DNA from: Manduca sexta
Lineage: Eukaryota > Arthropoda > Insecta > Lepidoptera > Sphingidae
DNA: 64,000 bases
Direction: 5' to 3'
Assembly: GCF_014839805.1 (NCBI RefSeq)
Contig: NC_051117.1
Span: 5,766,001-5,830,000 of the forward strand
Shown: piece after piece, positions 1 through 10,420 of the stretch
Layout of the letters: each line of letters opens with the position of its first letter
Position numbering within the stretch: the first letter of the stretch is position 1
Notes under the pieces: model-generated
What the model was told of the DNA's origin: nothing
The model's input: only the letters and a program-made list of their open reading frames with translations
Database searches by the model: none
Translations under genes and position numbers: made by a program

Positions 1-630
1 ATGCAGACTGGAGTTATAAAATCCTTATAAAGTTTCACAAATTTGGATCTCTATGTAATATAAAATAAAGTCTAAATTGCCTACCAAGCCTACGTAAAAA
101 CATTGCTCCATTTCAGCCCTCAAAAATCTCCATTGTACTACAACTAATTATAACCACAATAAAACCGTCACAAATTATGAAAGTTGCCAAGATAAGGGGC
201 AATACACACGATATAGTACATTATTTAAGAGCTCAGAGCGAGCCCAGTAAGAAAGTTCCTTAAATATTGCAGATTTATGTTAAACCTTAACTTCAAGTCG
301 GGCTTTTTTATTACGACATAAAAAGTTAATTCAAATTAACTGTCGGTGAGCCGCTTAGTTCTAACCCTTCGGGGGTCAAAGCTTTACTGTTGTCTTATAG
401 TTAGGTGAATTGTCAATAGTTTCGTAAACTTTTTACTGAAATGTCTGACTTGGAATGTCTAGCAGTCTTGTCTATAAATTTGCTAATAAAAGACGCAGTT
501 TGAGTTTATTATTTGGATTCAACATTCGTTTTGATGGCAGGTGTACTAGAGTTTTTAGTAGATGACCATTGAAAAAATGTTGTTGGTAAAAATTTAATTA
601 TAAGCGATAGTCTTAGAATAGATTGTCGAG
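1..630. other. No gene seen
   Basis: AT-rich single-copy-looking sequence. I found no open reading frame of coding character, no clear splice-site pair and no repeat that I can place. Confidence 0.5.
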
Positions 631-808
631 ACGAATGTCCGCAAGTTCAAAACTCATGCACCTCCGACTTTTCTAAAGTTATGTAAGAATAATTTGTGAA
701 TTATAGCTTGCTTTAATGACGAAGAATAATACCTGAGAAATTCTCTATAAGAATTTTTAGGGTATGTAATTCTGCCAATCTCAGTTGTGGAGGAGGTCTT
801 ACCATAGA
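631..808 (+). mobile_element. SINE family E, fragment
   Basis: Degenerate copy of the tRNA-derived SINE that is best preserved at 48402-48730. Shared landmarks in order are the B-box-like GCAAGTTCAAAACTC, the CTTTTCTAAAGTTATGT block, AATTATAGCTTGCTTTAA and ACCTGAGAAATTCTCTAT. The tRNA head is mostly missing and the far 3' tail is eroded. Confidence 0.6.
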
Positions 809-1759
809 CATTGTCAAAATGTATGGAAATGGCACCTATTTTTTGACGTACGGTATCGCCTAACGAACACCAAGTACGTGAACTTACGATACGAATATTT
901 TACTAGGATAATTGTTGCTGCAGAAATGTATTTCGCATATTGTTGGTTTTATTTATAGGCTAATTCCTGCCAACCTATGCAGTTAAACTTCTAAAATGAA
1001 GTTTCAGCAACAAGTTACGTTCATTTACATGAACCCTACTTTAAATTCAAACGTGCAAAGAAGCTAGAGCCTTTTCTTTCACTCGCAAACTCCAGCCCGC
1101 AAACTGTCAATAGTAAACATTAAGATCTACGCATTTTAACTCCTTTGATTCTGAATCTCCGACCTTTTCATGGCGAATTTAACTCTATCATCGCCAGCAG
1201 TAGGGCTATTGTTGCATAACAGCATCAACGGCGACGGAAAGTTACAAACTTATTTCGATCTACCCTCACTCTATGAATTATTCAGGTGGCGTTTAATAAC
1301 TACAGTATAGTCTTGGGATTGTTGATTTTCGTCTCTTTCGCTCGTATTCTGACAGAAAGGGATGGCGGGTTGATGACAGAAACAAGTCCTAAAGGCGCGA
1401 GAGGTTTCTTTTGTTGATTATCATACATTAAGCACGGTTGGATGTTCGGAGTCCTTTGATCGGGCGCCGGTTCGACAAATCTTGTGACTTATTTCACTGT
1501 GGGTGTGTTTTACCCTTTCTAAGACGAATAAGATTACGATGTGATTTAAACAGGTGCTAAACGGAAATTGGCTTTCAGTATTGCAATGAATGGTATTACT
1601 GTTTGAAATGAAATGAAATTTGTTTATGGGTCACACAGCTCTTACGTTAGGATAATAAATTGTAAAAAATATATCAAATCAACTAATGGAAATATCTATT
1701 TTATTTATACTTTACTTTTATACACAAACCACGTTTTGAAATTACATACAAAGTCACAC
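809..1759. other. No gene seen
   Basis: Mixed AT-rich sequence without a supported gene, RNA or repeat. Several short GC-richer patches (for example near 1370-1480) carry no open frame of note. Confidence 0.45.
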
Positions 1760-1972
1760 CTTTTATACTTATACGGGTAAACAAAGACGTAACAGTTGCA
1801 CCCACTTTCTGCCGTATGTATTCCGTCTCATGATATGATAGGAACGAGTCCATAGCCCTATCGGTTCCAAATTACAGACTCCGAGCCGATAGTGCATAGA
1901 AAGCCCAACATAACTTTGCCCGGCCCAGAGATCATACCTCAACACTGCAATCGTATCGTAATACAACTACGC
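1760..1972 (-). mobile_element. tRNA-derived SINE family C, degenerate
   Basis: Old copy of the SINE seen intact at 27258-27514, on the minus strand. Landmarks in + orientation are CCGTATGTATTCCGTCTCATGATATGATAG, here split by drift, then TTTGCCCGGCCCAGA at the decayed B box and CGTAATACAACTACGC at the A box. The B box is destroyed, so the copy should be silent. Confidence 0.6.
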
Positions 1973-2303
1973 AAACAAAATAACTTTATATATCATTTTT
2001 ATTTGAAGTTCATTCCAATTAGTACTAAGTATAGTTATTATTTTCTAGTTGTATTCTTGTAATATCTTGTTACTTATATTTTGAGCAGCTTCATGTGGGC
2101 GTATTGTTGAAAAGCCTAGATATTTCACGTCCCAGCGGGCATTCGTCACCGTATTAGGCTCGTATTTATGGTTGTAAATTGTTTCGTTTTACCTTTGATA
2201 TTTACTCTTTTATTCTCTATTTGACGAAGAACGAGATTTATGTATTCAACTATGTTTAATTTTGATAAAAAGTTATTTTATATCTTGTATAATATAATAA
2301 GAT

Positions 2304-2600
2304 CAACCCTGTATTGTATACTGTCCCACTGCTGGGTACGGGTCTCCTCTACTATTGAGAGGGATTAGGCCTTAGTCCATCACGTTGGCCTAATGCAGAT
2401 TGGCTAACATACCTTCAAAATTTGCATTCTTAAACTGCTCAGATATGCAAGTTTCGTCACGATTTTTTTTTCACCGTTAAAGCAAGCCATAATTCACAAA
2501 GAAGACACCCATAACTTTAAAAAGTCAGAGGTGTGTGCCCTTGGGTTTTGAACCTGCGGACGTTCATATCAGCAGTCCGTTCCACTATCAACTACCCTCC
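2304..2600 (-). mobile_element. SINE family E, long copy
   Basis: Minus-strand copy of the tRNA-derived SINE. From the + left end it shows the tail (TACTGTCCCACTGCTGGG), the TTAGGCCTTAGTCCATCACG block, the central AAGCAAGCCATAATTCACAAA and the head with GGTTTTGAACCTGCGGACG. The head retains a B-box-like GGTTCAAAACC on the minus strand. It resembles 48402-48730 over nearly its whole length. Confidence 0.65.
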
Positions 2601-2821
2601 CTTATATCTTGTGTTAAAGCCAAATGCGGGAAATAAGTAATAATTTTGGTTTTAAAACGAAAGTTAATTTATAAAATATCTAAATTAGTAAACAGTAAAT
2701 AAGTATATAAACCACAGACGACAAAAATCAGCCCTAACAGTGTTATCAAAGCATTTTGTATCATATTTCCTCGATAGCCAATATAACCAAGAACCTCCGC
2801 TCTCTATAAAAGACTTAAATT

Positions 2822-3012
2822 AATTACTTTCTCATCTTTTGCAGGTAAGGATATCACAAAATCTCAGGAGAGGTAATCAAATGCCGATCAGGTTCACTAG
2901 CGATTCCGTGCAGCGAGTGCAATTGCGATAGAAAAGTTTATAACGTCGCCATCTTGCGGACTGTGGTGGTAGTTCGCAAGTTGGTCCTTCGAGCCGGAAA
3001 AATTGAGGTAAA
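2822..3012 (+). promoter_or_regulatory. Candidate recursive splice site 1, with possible downstream exon
   Basis: A pyrimidine-rich tract (TTTCTCATCTTTTGCAG) ends in AG at 2843-2844 and is followed at once by GTAAGG at 2845. A 3' and a 5' splice site are therefore fused with no exon between, as in ratchet points of long insect introns. Two continuations are possible. Reading from 2845 in phase 0 gives 28 codons to a TAG at 2929-2931, so it could be a last coding exon. Alternatively a donor GAG|GTAAAT at 3006/3007 would close a 162-bp non-coding segment. There is no recognisable protein. Similar sites lie at 35901 and 61687. Confidence 0.4.
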
Positions 3013-3689
3013 TTCGATTTTAAAGATTCCGGTTTAACGATACGGTGATTAGTTGGAAGTTTAATGTATATTTAACTATGTAAATATAACAAACTGTTTG
3101 TATAAAATACGTTTGAAGAAATCTGCAAGACTATTAATAGGATTAAATTATATACAACACAATATTTAATTAGTCATTGAAATTTTGCGTTTTTTTCCGC
3201 CTTGTAAATATTGACGCTTGAGACGCAATTATATCTAAGCGACAATTAGCAAATTATTGAGTATAGCGATTTAAGGGTTTGATTTTAATAAGAAAATTCA
3301 TTAAAAATAAACTTTTTCCTTTGTAAAAAAGAGTTATATTATTCAAATTGTCCTAGAGCTACAAAACCTAGATCAAACGACGCAGAAAAATCAGGCCATT
3401 ACAAATGTTTATGTAATTTATTTTCAGTACATTTGTCGCTTAGACATGATTGCCTTGCAAATACCTATTCAGAAAATAACTTTTGATATTAAACCTTTTG
3501 CGTCCTAAGCAAAAATGAAACCCCCTTAATGTAACTAAAAAATATGCTTATATTACATTAAACCACAATAAAATTGACGCAATAAGAATAAAAACAGTTT
3601 TTCCGCTCAATCCCGACCTGTCGCGCGCATGAAGTCATAAATCAACCGCTCGGGACGAGTTTTACTTTATAAACAAGGAACTCGATGAG
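3013..3689. other. No gene seen
   Basis: Very AT-rich sequence. An acceptor-like TTTATTTTCAG ends near 3427 and is followed by about 24 open codons without a convincing donor, so I do not call an exon. Confidence 0.4.
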
Positions 3690-4590
3690 TTCCGGTCTCC
3701 GAGCTAAATGCATTCGTGGTCTAAATATTGTGTACTTAAGGTGGTAGCTCAAGGTCCATTTTCATACATTTTGTTTCGGCTTTAATCTGGGTAACTAAAC
3801 AAGTATTGGCAAGTAAAGAATTTAAATTCACGTCTAGTTAGTGATTAGTTCTCGCAGTTGAAGAAAAACGTAAAATAATTAATAATCATGGATATTTCGG
3901 CCTTTAAAATTTAATATGACGAAATTTTAAAGGCAGAAATATCCATGATTATTAATTATTTTTACATTTTTCTTCAACTGCGAGAACTAATCACTAACTA
4001 GACGTGAATTTAAATTCTTTACTTGCCAATACTTGTTTAGTTACCCAGATTAAAGCCGAAACAAAATGTATGAAAATGGACCTTGAGCTACCACCTTAAT
4101 ACTTACCTAATCAGACTATGATGTTTTTTTTTTATTTTAAAACCTCACCCTCTTCATTAAGAGATTTTTTTGCGATACGTCTCATACATATTTAAAATCA
4201 GCACTTTTTTCTATGTTTTTTACGAAGTTATTTTTTTCGAAATAAATGTCGCTTAAGTCAATTAGCTTTTCAACCGCCGATATTATTAGTACTTATATTT
4301 ATGTAATGCTGGCAAATTCTGGTCACCGGGCTAAATGCATTCGTGGTCTGAACATTGAACTTAATACTTACCTAATCAAACTATGATGTTTTTTTATTTT
4401 ACGACCTCACCCTCTTCATTAAGAGGTACTCGATTCGATATGTTTAATACATATTTAAAATCATCACGTTTTTTCTATGTTTTTTTAACCAAGTTATTTT
4501 TTTTTAAATATATGTCGCTTAAGTCAATTAGCCTTCCAACCGCCGATATTATTACTACTTATATTTATGTAATGCTGGCAAATTTCACCA
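3690..4590. repeat. Two-copy tandem duplication, about 265-270 bp per unit
   Basis: Unit 1 is 3690-3739 joined to 4100-4317 and unit 2 is 4318-4590. Both carry GAGCTAAATGCATTCGTGGTCT or a close variant, CTTAATACTTACCTAATC, CCTCACCCTCTTCATTAAGAG, TCGCTTAAGTCAATTAG and AACCGCCGATATTATTA in the same order. Unit 1 is interrupted by the foldback element at a TTAA that unit 2 still holds intact at 4361-4364. The short frame in unit 2 (4383-4616) is broken in unit 1 and is not a gene. Confidence 0.85.
3740..4095. mobile_element. TTAA-flanked foldback (long hairpin) element
   Basis: An almost perfect inverted repeat. Its arms are 3740-3912 and 3922-4095, with a 9-base loop at 3913-3921. By eye the arms differ at only about three places in 173 bases. 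The ends are GGTGGTAGCTCAAGG and its complement, and TTAA flanks both sides (3736-3739 and 4096-4099). A TTAA duplication points to piggyBac- or Kolobok-type transposition. No coding capacity is present, so the element is non-autonomous. If transcribed it would form a hairpin of more than 170 base pairs, a possible Dicer substrate. Confidence 0.85.
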
Positions 4591-5916
4591 TTGGCCACTG
4601 GTATCATAATACATGACTACAATCTAATGCATACACAAATTGTCATACAAACCGAGCTATTTTTACATGGTGCATGAACAAGTCATTTGCATAACAAATA
4701 CAAAGGTAATAAAGACGCGAGAACTGGGCGATCTAGGTCATAGTTAGCCGAACTTCGTTTTCATATTTGATCGTAATTGACTTCGGAACTGTTAAATGAC
4801 AGATAGATTGCTTTATATGGTGTTAGGTGTGAGAACGGGTTATAATAAGTTTGGAATATTGTGCTTAAAACTGAGTTAGAAAGCGTTTGTTTTCAAAGAT
4901 TTTGTTTGATAGTCTAGTGTTTGGAATGTAAGGAATAGATTTTTAGTTAATAGAAGAATGTGTTTAAATGGATCTGATGGCAACAAAAACACTACTCATG
5001 AATTCCGAAATCCAAATTTATGTTTTGTCGTGTTTTTGTATTTACTACGATCATCGACTTTATTGCTAATATTGTAAAGTTCAAAACTATGTTTGGATAT
5101 AAAAGGTAAACAGATAAAAAACCTTATAGGCTAAGTTTTAACCCGAGAAGAGTTAGACGCTGATGGAGCCAAGAGCAAAACAAACAAGCTAAAACCAACC
5201 ATTAGTATTAACACTTAACAGCTCAATTAGCTAATACAACACGAAACAAAAGCTGGAAAATTTTAACCCTCTCGCCCCAGTTCGTCGACATTGTTTTCGA
5301 AACGTTAAACCTACATCGCTACGCAATGACAGCGCCACTTCAGAAAATATGACTTTTCTCGCTAGGCCACAATGAAACGTTCTTTAACTAGGTCAGGAGT
5401 TGAGAATACACGGTTGGTTTGAGTGGGGGGTGGAGTTAGGTTGACGGGGGGCTGACCCGCAGACGATTGGGGGCTTAATACCCGATTTTTCAATTGACGA
5501 AAAATTATAAACGTAAAAAAATCTAATTTATTTCATAGAAATGGTGACTTGTATTTTTTTGGCAGAATGTTTCTTTGTGTTATTGAATAATTCTAATTTT
5601 TATTTCCTTTCATAAATTACAGTTAGAATTAAACTTATCAGATTTCTAGGTATTCTTTACACATTTTACTAAGCGCTAACATTCTAAAGATTTTTCTTAA
5701 GACTATCTAGAATTATAGTAATTATTATTCCTCCAATTAAGTGTAATTGTCTTACTTTTAGAGGCAATTAATCTTAGCTGTCTCTTAAGAAGTAATTGAA
5801 CAATTAAGGATGTCGGCATGATTATTGTCTAACTGCTTGTTATTCTAACTTTTTTGATACGCTACAGTAGCTTGATAACTTATGGAAAAGTATTCTTATG
5901 TTTTGTATTCAGTCTA
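4591..5916. other. No gene seen
   Basis: AT-rich sequence without a supported gene. A G-rich patch at 5424-5471 holds three runs of five or six G, but the spacers are long for a stable quadruplex. Confidence 0.45.
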
Positions 5917-6142
5917 ACCGCCTTATTCACATACGTTTTTATCTAAGGACGGAGTAAAGCTGTGATAATAAGTCTGTTTCTCAGTGCTGACGGCATGGCT
6001 CCTTTGCAGTGCGTAGCCATAGGGCCGTTGTGATTGGCTAATATTGTTGTATCTCAATGTTGGCCAATCACAACGGCCCTATGTCTACGCACTGCAAAGG
6101 CAGCCTTCGTTCTTAGATAAAAAAAGTTTATGAATAAGGGGG
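5917..6142. mobile_element. TA-flanked MITE with subterminal palindrome
   Basis: The outer inverted ends read CCTTATTCACATACG on the left (5921) and its eroded complement ending GAATAAGG on the right (6132-6139). TA dinucleotides lie just outside at 5915-5916 and 6143-6144. Inside, a second, better conserved inverted repeat has arms 6001-6041 and 6060-6100 with about two mismatches and an 18-base loop. The size (about 226 bp), the lack of coding sequence and the TA flanks suggest a Tc1/mariner-type MITE. Confidence 0.7.
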
Positions 6143-6581
6143 TAAGTTTATAGCTAAGTATAGTATATTGAATACACAAGAATAAAAATTACCCACACTT
6201 ACCAATCCTTAGTACACACCTGTACTGGGTTATACAATGCATGTGTAAATCATATGCTGATATCTCTACAAAAAGTATTGTTCTTTTATGAATACAAAAC
6301 TTTTGAGAGTTTGTAAGCGTACTGTGGACTCCCTATGTTCGTTTTCAAATATTTTTATATTAGTTAGGTTGTTTATATCTTGGAAAATTACTATCTGTAT
6401 GTGGTTTTGTTTTTAGAATTTTCAATTCAGATTTTAAGATAATCTAAAAAGCGTTAAAATTACTAACTACGACAACGTATTTAAATGGACTTGGATAAAC
6501 TGGCACTTCTGCCGACCCCTTAAGGATTCCAATCCCTACAAGTTACAAAAGTAAGTTTAATTAAAAAGATAATTACAATCA
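6143..6581. other. No gene seen
   Basis: AT-rich sequence with no supported gene or repeat. Confidence 0.45.
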
Positions 6582-6883
6582 CTGGTGGTAGGTCTCTCAT
6601 ATGTGAGAGTCCGCTTGAGTACCACCGTAATGTCTATTTCTGCCGCCAAGCCGCAATGTGTAGTCACTGTTGTGTTCCGGTTTGAAGGACATTGTAGCCA
6701 GTGTAACTACTGGACATAATGAGACTTAACACCTCATGTCTCAGGATGGCGAGGGCAGTGGAATACCAAACAATACTTTGTAATTCAAGGTGTGGGATGG
6801 TCTTTCTACTGCTTATGTGCGGTCGTTGCGCTTACCATCAGACGAGCGGTAAGCTCCTACGTCATTTAAAAGCAATAAAAAAA
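6582..6883 (+). mobile_element. Poly(A) retroposon family A, near full length
   Basis: It begins CTGGTGGTAGGTCTCTCATA, passes through GCCAGTGTAACTACTGGACA and ATACCAAACAATACTTTGTA, reaches the 3' signature CTTACCATCAGACGAGCGG and ends in AATAAAAAAA. Other copies are at 13314, 17313, 44621, 47647, 51181 and 61449. Several are shortened at the 5' end while the 3' end is shared, as expected for reverse-transcribed copies (a SINE or a short LINE 3' end). It has no coding frame. Confidence 0.75.
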
Positions 6884-7451
6884 CACATCCTTGCCAACTG
6901 CAAATATCATTAGAAAAATTACGGATATAATTAGTTATAAATGTTTTTGTGTTTGTATTTAAATGTCTTATTAACAAATATAATAAATTGAAACTTTCAC
7001 AGATATGTTTACGATCTTTCCATGAACCAAAGCAGAATAAATCGCCAGGACATTCGCTAGTTACATGATAAAAACAATATGGCCGCCAGCCGCAGTGCAC
7101 GAGCTGGAAAAATTAATTATGAAATAAAAAAGGTACTGGACGGCACAAAAGCGTGTCGCGACACAAGCGGGGTCATGTTCAACAAACGTGTTTATGTTCA
7201 CATATCTTTATTAGATTCTAGCTGTATCAGTTTTATCAAGTTAACTAACATTGTTCGATGCTTCCGCTGTATGAATACTGGATAGTTGATTACTTTTTTA
7301 ATAGAATAGAAATCTAAAATAATTTTAAGAGATAATTCGAAGTAACAGCTTATAGTTTTGGTAACATACAAATGACTATATTAAGTATGATATCAGTTTT
7401 TCAAAATTTAGTACATACCCATTAGCTGTGCCCTTTCGTTGTGTCACAAAG

Positions 7452-7700
7452 TTATTCCCCCGTAAATCCTGACCCACGAGATTTTTTACAACCACGCGAC
7501 CTCTTCAACAATAATCGTTATATTTCAGTCAATTCACATAAAACCGTATTGTACTATTAACCTAAACATTCCTCAGGAATTGCACTATCTTTTGGTAAAA
7601 ACCGTACAAAAATCCGTCCAGTACTTTTTGAGAGAATCGATCAGACAGACAGCTTTTGGGGACGTTCATATAATATGTACAGACAGATTATATAGATTGC
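7452..7700 (-). mobile_element. Helitron-like repeat family G, minus strand
   Basis: It is homologous along its length to the reverse complement of 35176-35462. Shared blocks in + orientation include TATTTCAGTCAATTCACATA, ACATTCCTCAGGAATTGC, AACCGTACAAAAATCCGTCC and CAGACAGCTTTTGGGG. Lepidopteran Lep1/ISBu2 Helitrons have this layout. The CTAG end is not well kept in this copy. Confidence 0.5.
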
Positions 7701-8127
7701 TTTTACGTCTTAATTTCTTTATACAAGCCAAGTTTCATAAGACTTAATTTAATGCTATTCAGAATCGAGACATGCCACAAGATCTATGAATACATCTCCG
7801 CATATTAAACTAATTAGACCCCTCTGTATTTTACAATGAGACGTGAATACTCTTTCGCGGAATTCGGTGTATTCTGAATACAGTCTTATTTTACGTAGAC
7901 TTAAAATATCATATGGTTTGTTTGTTGCTAAAATATATTAAATCCTTGTATATACTCTGAAGGCCTTCGTTGAGAAGTTTTCGCCCACCACGGTAGTGTA
8001 AAGCGGGTTGGTAAAGGCTTCGAAATCATATCTCAAGATTCTCTTATTCTGGCTCCTGTATTGTATTTCGAAAAACTAACGCTACTTTGGACTTTGCTCG
8101 ATCACAAGATTTTTGTAACTGTCCCGT

Positions 8128-8545
8128 CTCCGTCAAGATAGGACGCGCCATGTGCTTATTGCCGTGGATAATAAATTTGGAAACCTTCAATGTAACTACT
8201 AAATAAGAAGTACTATACACCAGTGGCGAAGGGTAAATTTTTTCATAAGGTAACCCTAGGCGAAAAAAAATGCCGTAGATAACTTATTCCGGCCAATTTA
8301 ACAGAAAACAAAAACTAAGGTAAACTTAAATAAATCTAAAAAGGAAGCCGGTGGGAATCGTGTTGTATGGATGCTTGGCCACTGCCATACACACACTACG
8401 TTTTGTGTCGTTACTCACACACACACACACACACACACGAAATCTTAGACAGTGTTTTACGCACACAACAGTTTTTATAAATGTATGCATGATTGATCCT
8501 ATACTTAGCAGAAGGATAATATACCAACTGCGTCCCTTGTCTTAG
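8128..8545 (+). repeat. Dispersed repeat family K, interrupted copy
   Basis: GGACGCGCCATGTGCTTATTG and TTCAATGTAACTACTA match 34325-34590, and TTTTACGCACACA also recurs there. Between about 8222 and 8350 lies unrelated sequence beginning CCAGTGGCGAAGGG, probably a nested insertion. A third, shorter copy is at 32760-32870. The class is unknown. Confidence 0.5.
8416..8438. repeat. (CA)n microsatellite
   Basis: About eleven and a half uninterrupted CA units. Confidence 0.95.
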
Positions 8546-8599
8546 AGCCCTAATAAAGGCATCCTTATGCCTTCTCTTTAAGGTCCAATATCCATTCAC

Positions 8600-9559
8600 A
8601 CAATCTAAAAATACATTCCCTAAAAATAATCTGATAGCCTACCTTCCCACCAAGTAATGAAGCATAATCTTCCGCACATCACAAAGCGAACGCGTATATT
8701 CTAGCAATAAACGCAATACGTCATAAATAGGTAATAAAGATGGCATTAAGACCCAGTGAACCGTACAGGTTCAATATCATAACCTCCATTCGCCTTTTGT
8801 TAAGTTTATGTCGGGTTCCGTGTTCCCCTCAAAATTTTGATTAGAGATTGATGACTTAGATTACCATTTGATATTAGAAATGTGGATAAAGGAGGAAGGA
8901 TTCGCATTGTTTTAAGACCTTATTAGTAAATGAAACTTGTATTTGAGTAGGATCTCAAGTAGATATAAAATTTATTGAACTCTAATTAACCACGCTTAAG
9001 CTGTTCTTCAAGAGCTGCATCTTAGCTGAGTCGCCGCTGTTCAATAAACGAAACTTGGCTGTCAAAATCCTTCATATGCAGTGACTTAAGATATCATTTA
9101 TATCTGTTTATTAAAAAGCGATGAACTTAAGATGCTGACTTTAATTTGACAGCATCTCAACTAACGCACTTCAGAGTGAACTTGAGTTGCATTAATATTC
9201 AGTTATATTTTTAGTAAATACAGTAGTTTCCACCTTCTAGTCAAATTTCTTGAAAAGAAACCTGTAAACCCCACGGAACCCTAAATATTTTTATTAGATA
9301 TCTGTGGTGTTTTTTACGAGGCCCTCGCATTCGGCTTTGTGAGCCATTGCGAACGGTTATTAATCCTTTTAATCACTAAAGTGGACGTTATGCGAACAGT
9401 GGGGGGCACATAACGTCGGGATTTAATTCGATTATATTGGGGATGGAACTGTATGCACATAATTTTTGCGATCACGTATTGATAGGGGTTGTGTTTGGTA
9501 TTAAGAAATTTATGATGAGAGCGCGTTTTTTTTATATATTAGAGTTGGAATTATGTGTG
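8600..9559. other. No gene seen
   Basis: Mostly unique AT-rich sequence. It contains a short perfect inverted repeat, GACGTTATG at 9384-9392 and CATAACGTC at 9409-9417, around a G-rich spacer. Confidence 0.4.
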
Positions 9560-9735
9560 AATGAATCACTTCTAGCCCAATTAAGGGCACGGCGGCCAAT
9601 CTTGACGGAGATCAGTCGCAGGTAATATGGTGCACAAGTGTGTGCGCAATACACAGCTGCACTCTGTCCCTTCTCGCTCATAGTCCGGTTGACAGCACAC
9701 CGACATGACCGGAGAGAGATCAGGTATGTGTGAGT
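9560..9735 (+). repeat. Lepidoptera-type dispersed repeat, unclassified
   Basis: The segment around GCACAAGTGTGTGCGCAATA and CACAGCTGCACTCTGTCCC resembles a repeat I recall from many lepidopteran sequences. No second copy is present in this window, so class and ends are uncertain. Confidence 0.3.
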
Positions 9736-10072
9736 AGATATATTATTACTTTAAAAATATATTTCTATCCCGCTTCGAAATTTATAAATTTAAAATTCTA
9801 TTGACATTTGTATCCAAGGAATTGTTAATATTGCAAATAATAGTTTCAAAATGCATACAAGACCGTTGATTTCTAGCTCTCTTTAAATAATGCTATTTTA
9901 AATTATTAATAATTCCAAACCGTGAAAGAACTGTCACTATGCCTACCTGTTAGGCGACATGCTGGATGATTCCGAAAGACGACGCAACCATTAGTCACAG
10001 ACTGGCTTTCATCGCACCACCATGAATTACAATTATTCGCCTGTCGAAACAAGTATTGTCAAATCCATATAG

Positions 10073-10190
10073 TACCTTGTATCAAAGACTGCACACTGCT
10101 GAGCACGGGCCTTTACTGAGGTTTAGACCTTGCTCACCACGCTGGTCTTTTGCGGGTGACGAACTTCACAAAACTTCAAAATTCTTACGA
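10073..10190 (-). mobile_element. SINE family E, 3' fragment
   Basis: Tail region only. It reads CTGCACACTGCTGAGCACGG and then a CTTGCTCACCACGCTGG block, equivalent to the family E tail at 2304-2400. Confidence 0.45.
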
Positions 10191-10257
10191 AGAACTTGTA
10201 GGTAGAACTTGTAGAAACCTTCACCGATACCGGACAATAATTGATAAAAAAATACTT

Positions 10258-10420
10258 TACTAATATGAATGTGAAAGTAAGTGCTATGATTTCGCGGCTA
10301 AACCACTGAACAGATTTTGATTATATTTTGTAGAAACTTAAACTATATACATAGGCTACTTTTTACCTCAGAAGAGTACAATGGGATATCTCGAATAAGT
10401 TTTTTCTTTTGTAAAACCGG
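10258..10420 (-). mobile_element. Helitron-like repeat, degenerate
   Basis: It contains TTTCGCGGCTAAACCACTGAACAG and AGGCTACTTTTTACCTCAG, both typical of the lepidopteran Helitron family seen better at 49735 and 54711. It is strongly diverged and its termini cannot be fixed. Confidence 0.35.

Noticed and set aside
5424..5471. G-quadruplex
   Set aside because: Only three long G runs, with spacers well beyond usual loop length.
7079..7285. 68-codon + ORF starting ATGGCCGCCAGCCGC
   Set aside because: The start is GC-rich and gene-like, but no donor, promoter or domain supports it, and the later part loses coding character.
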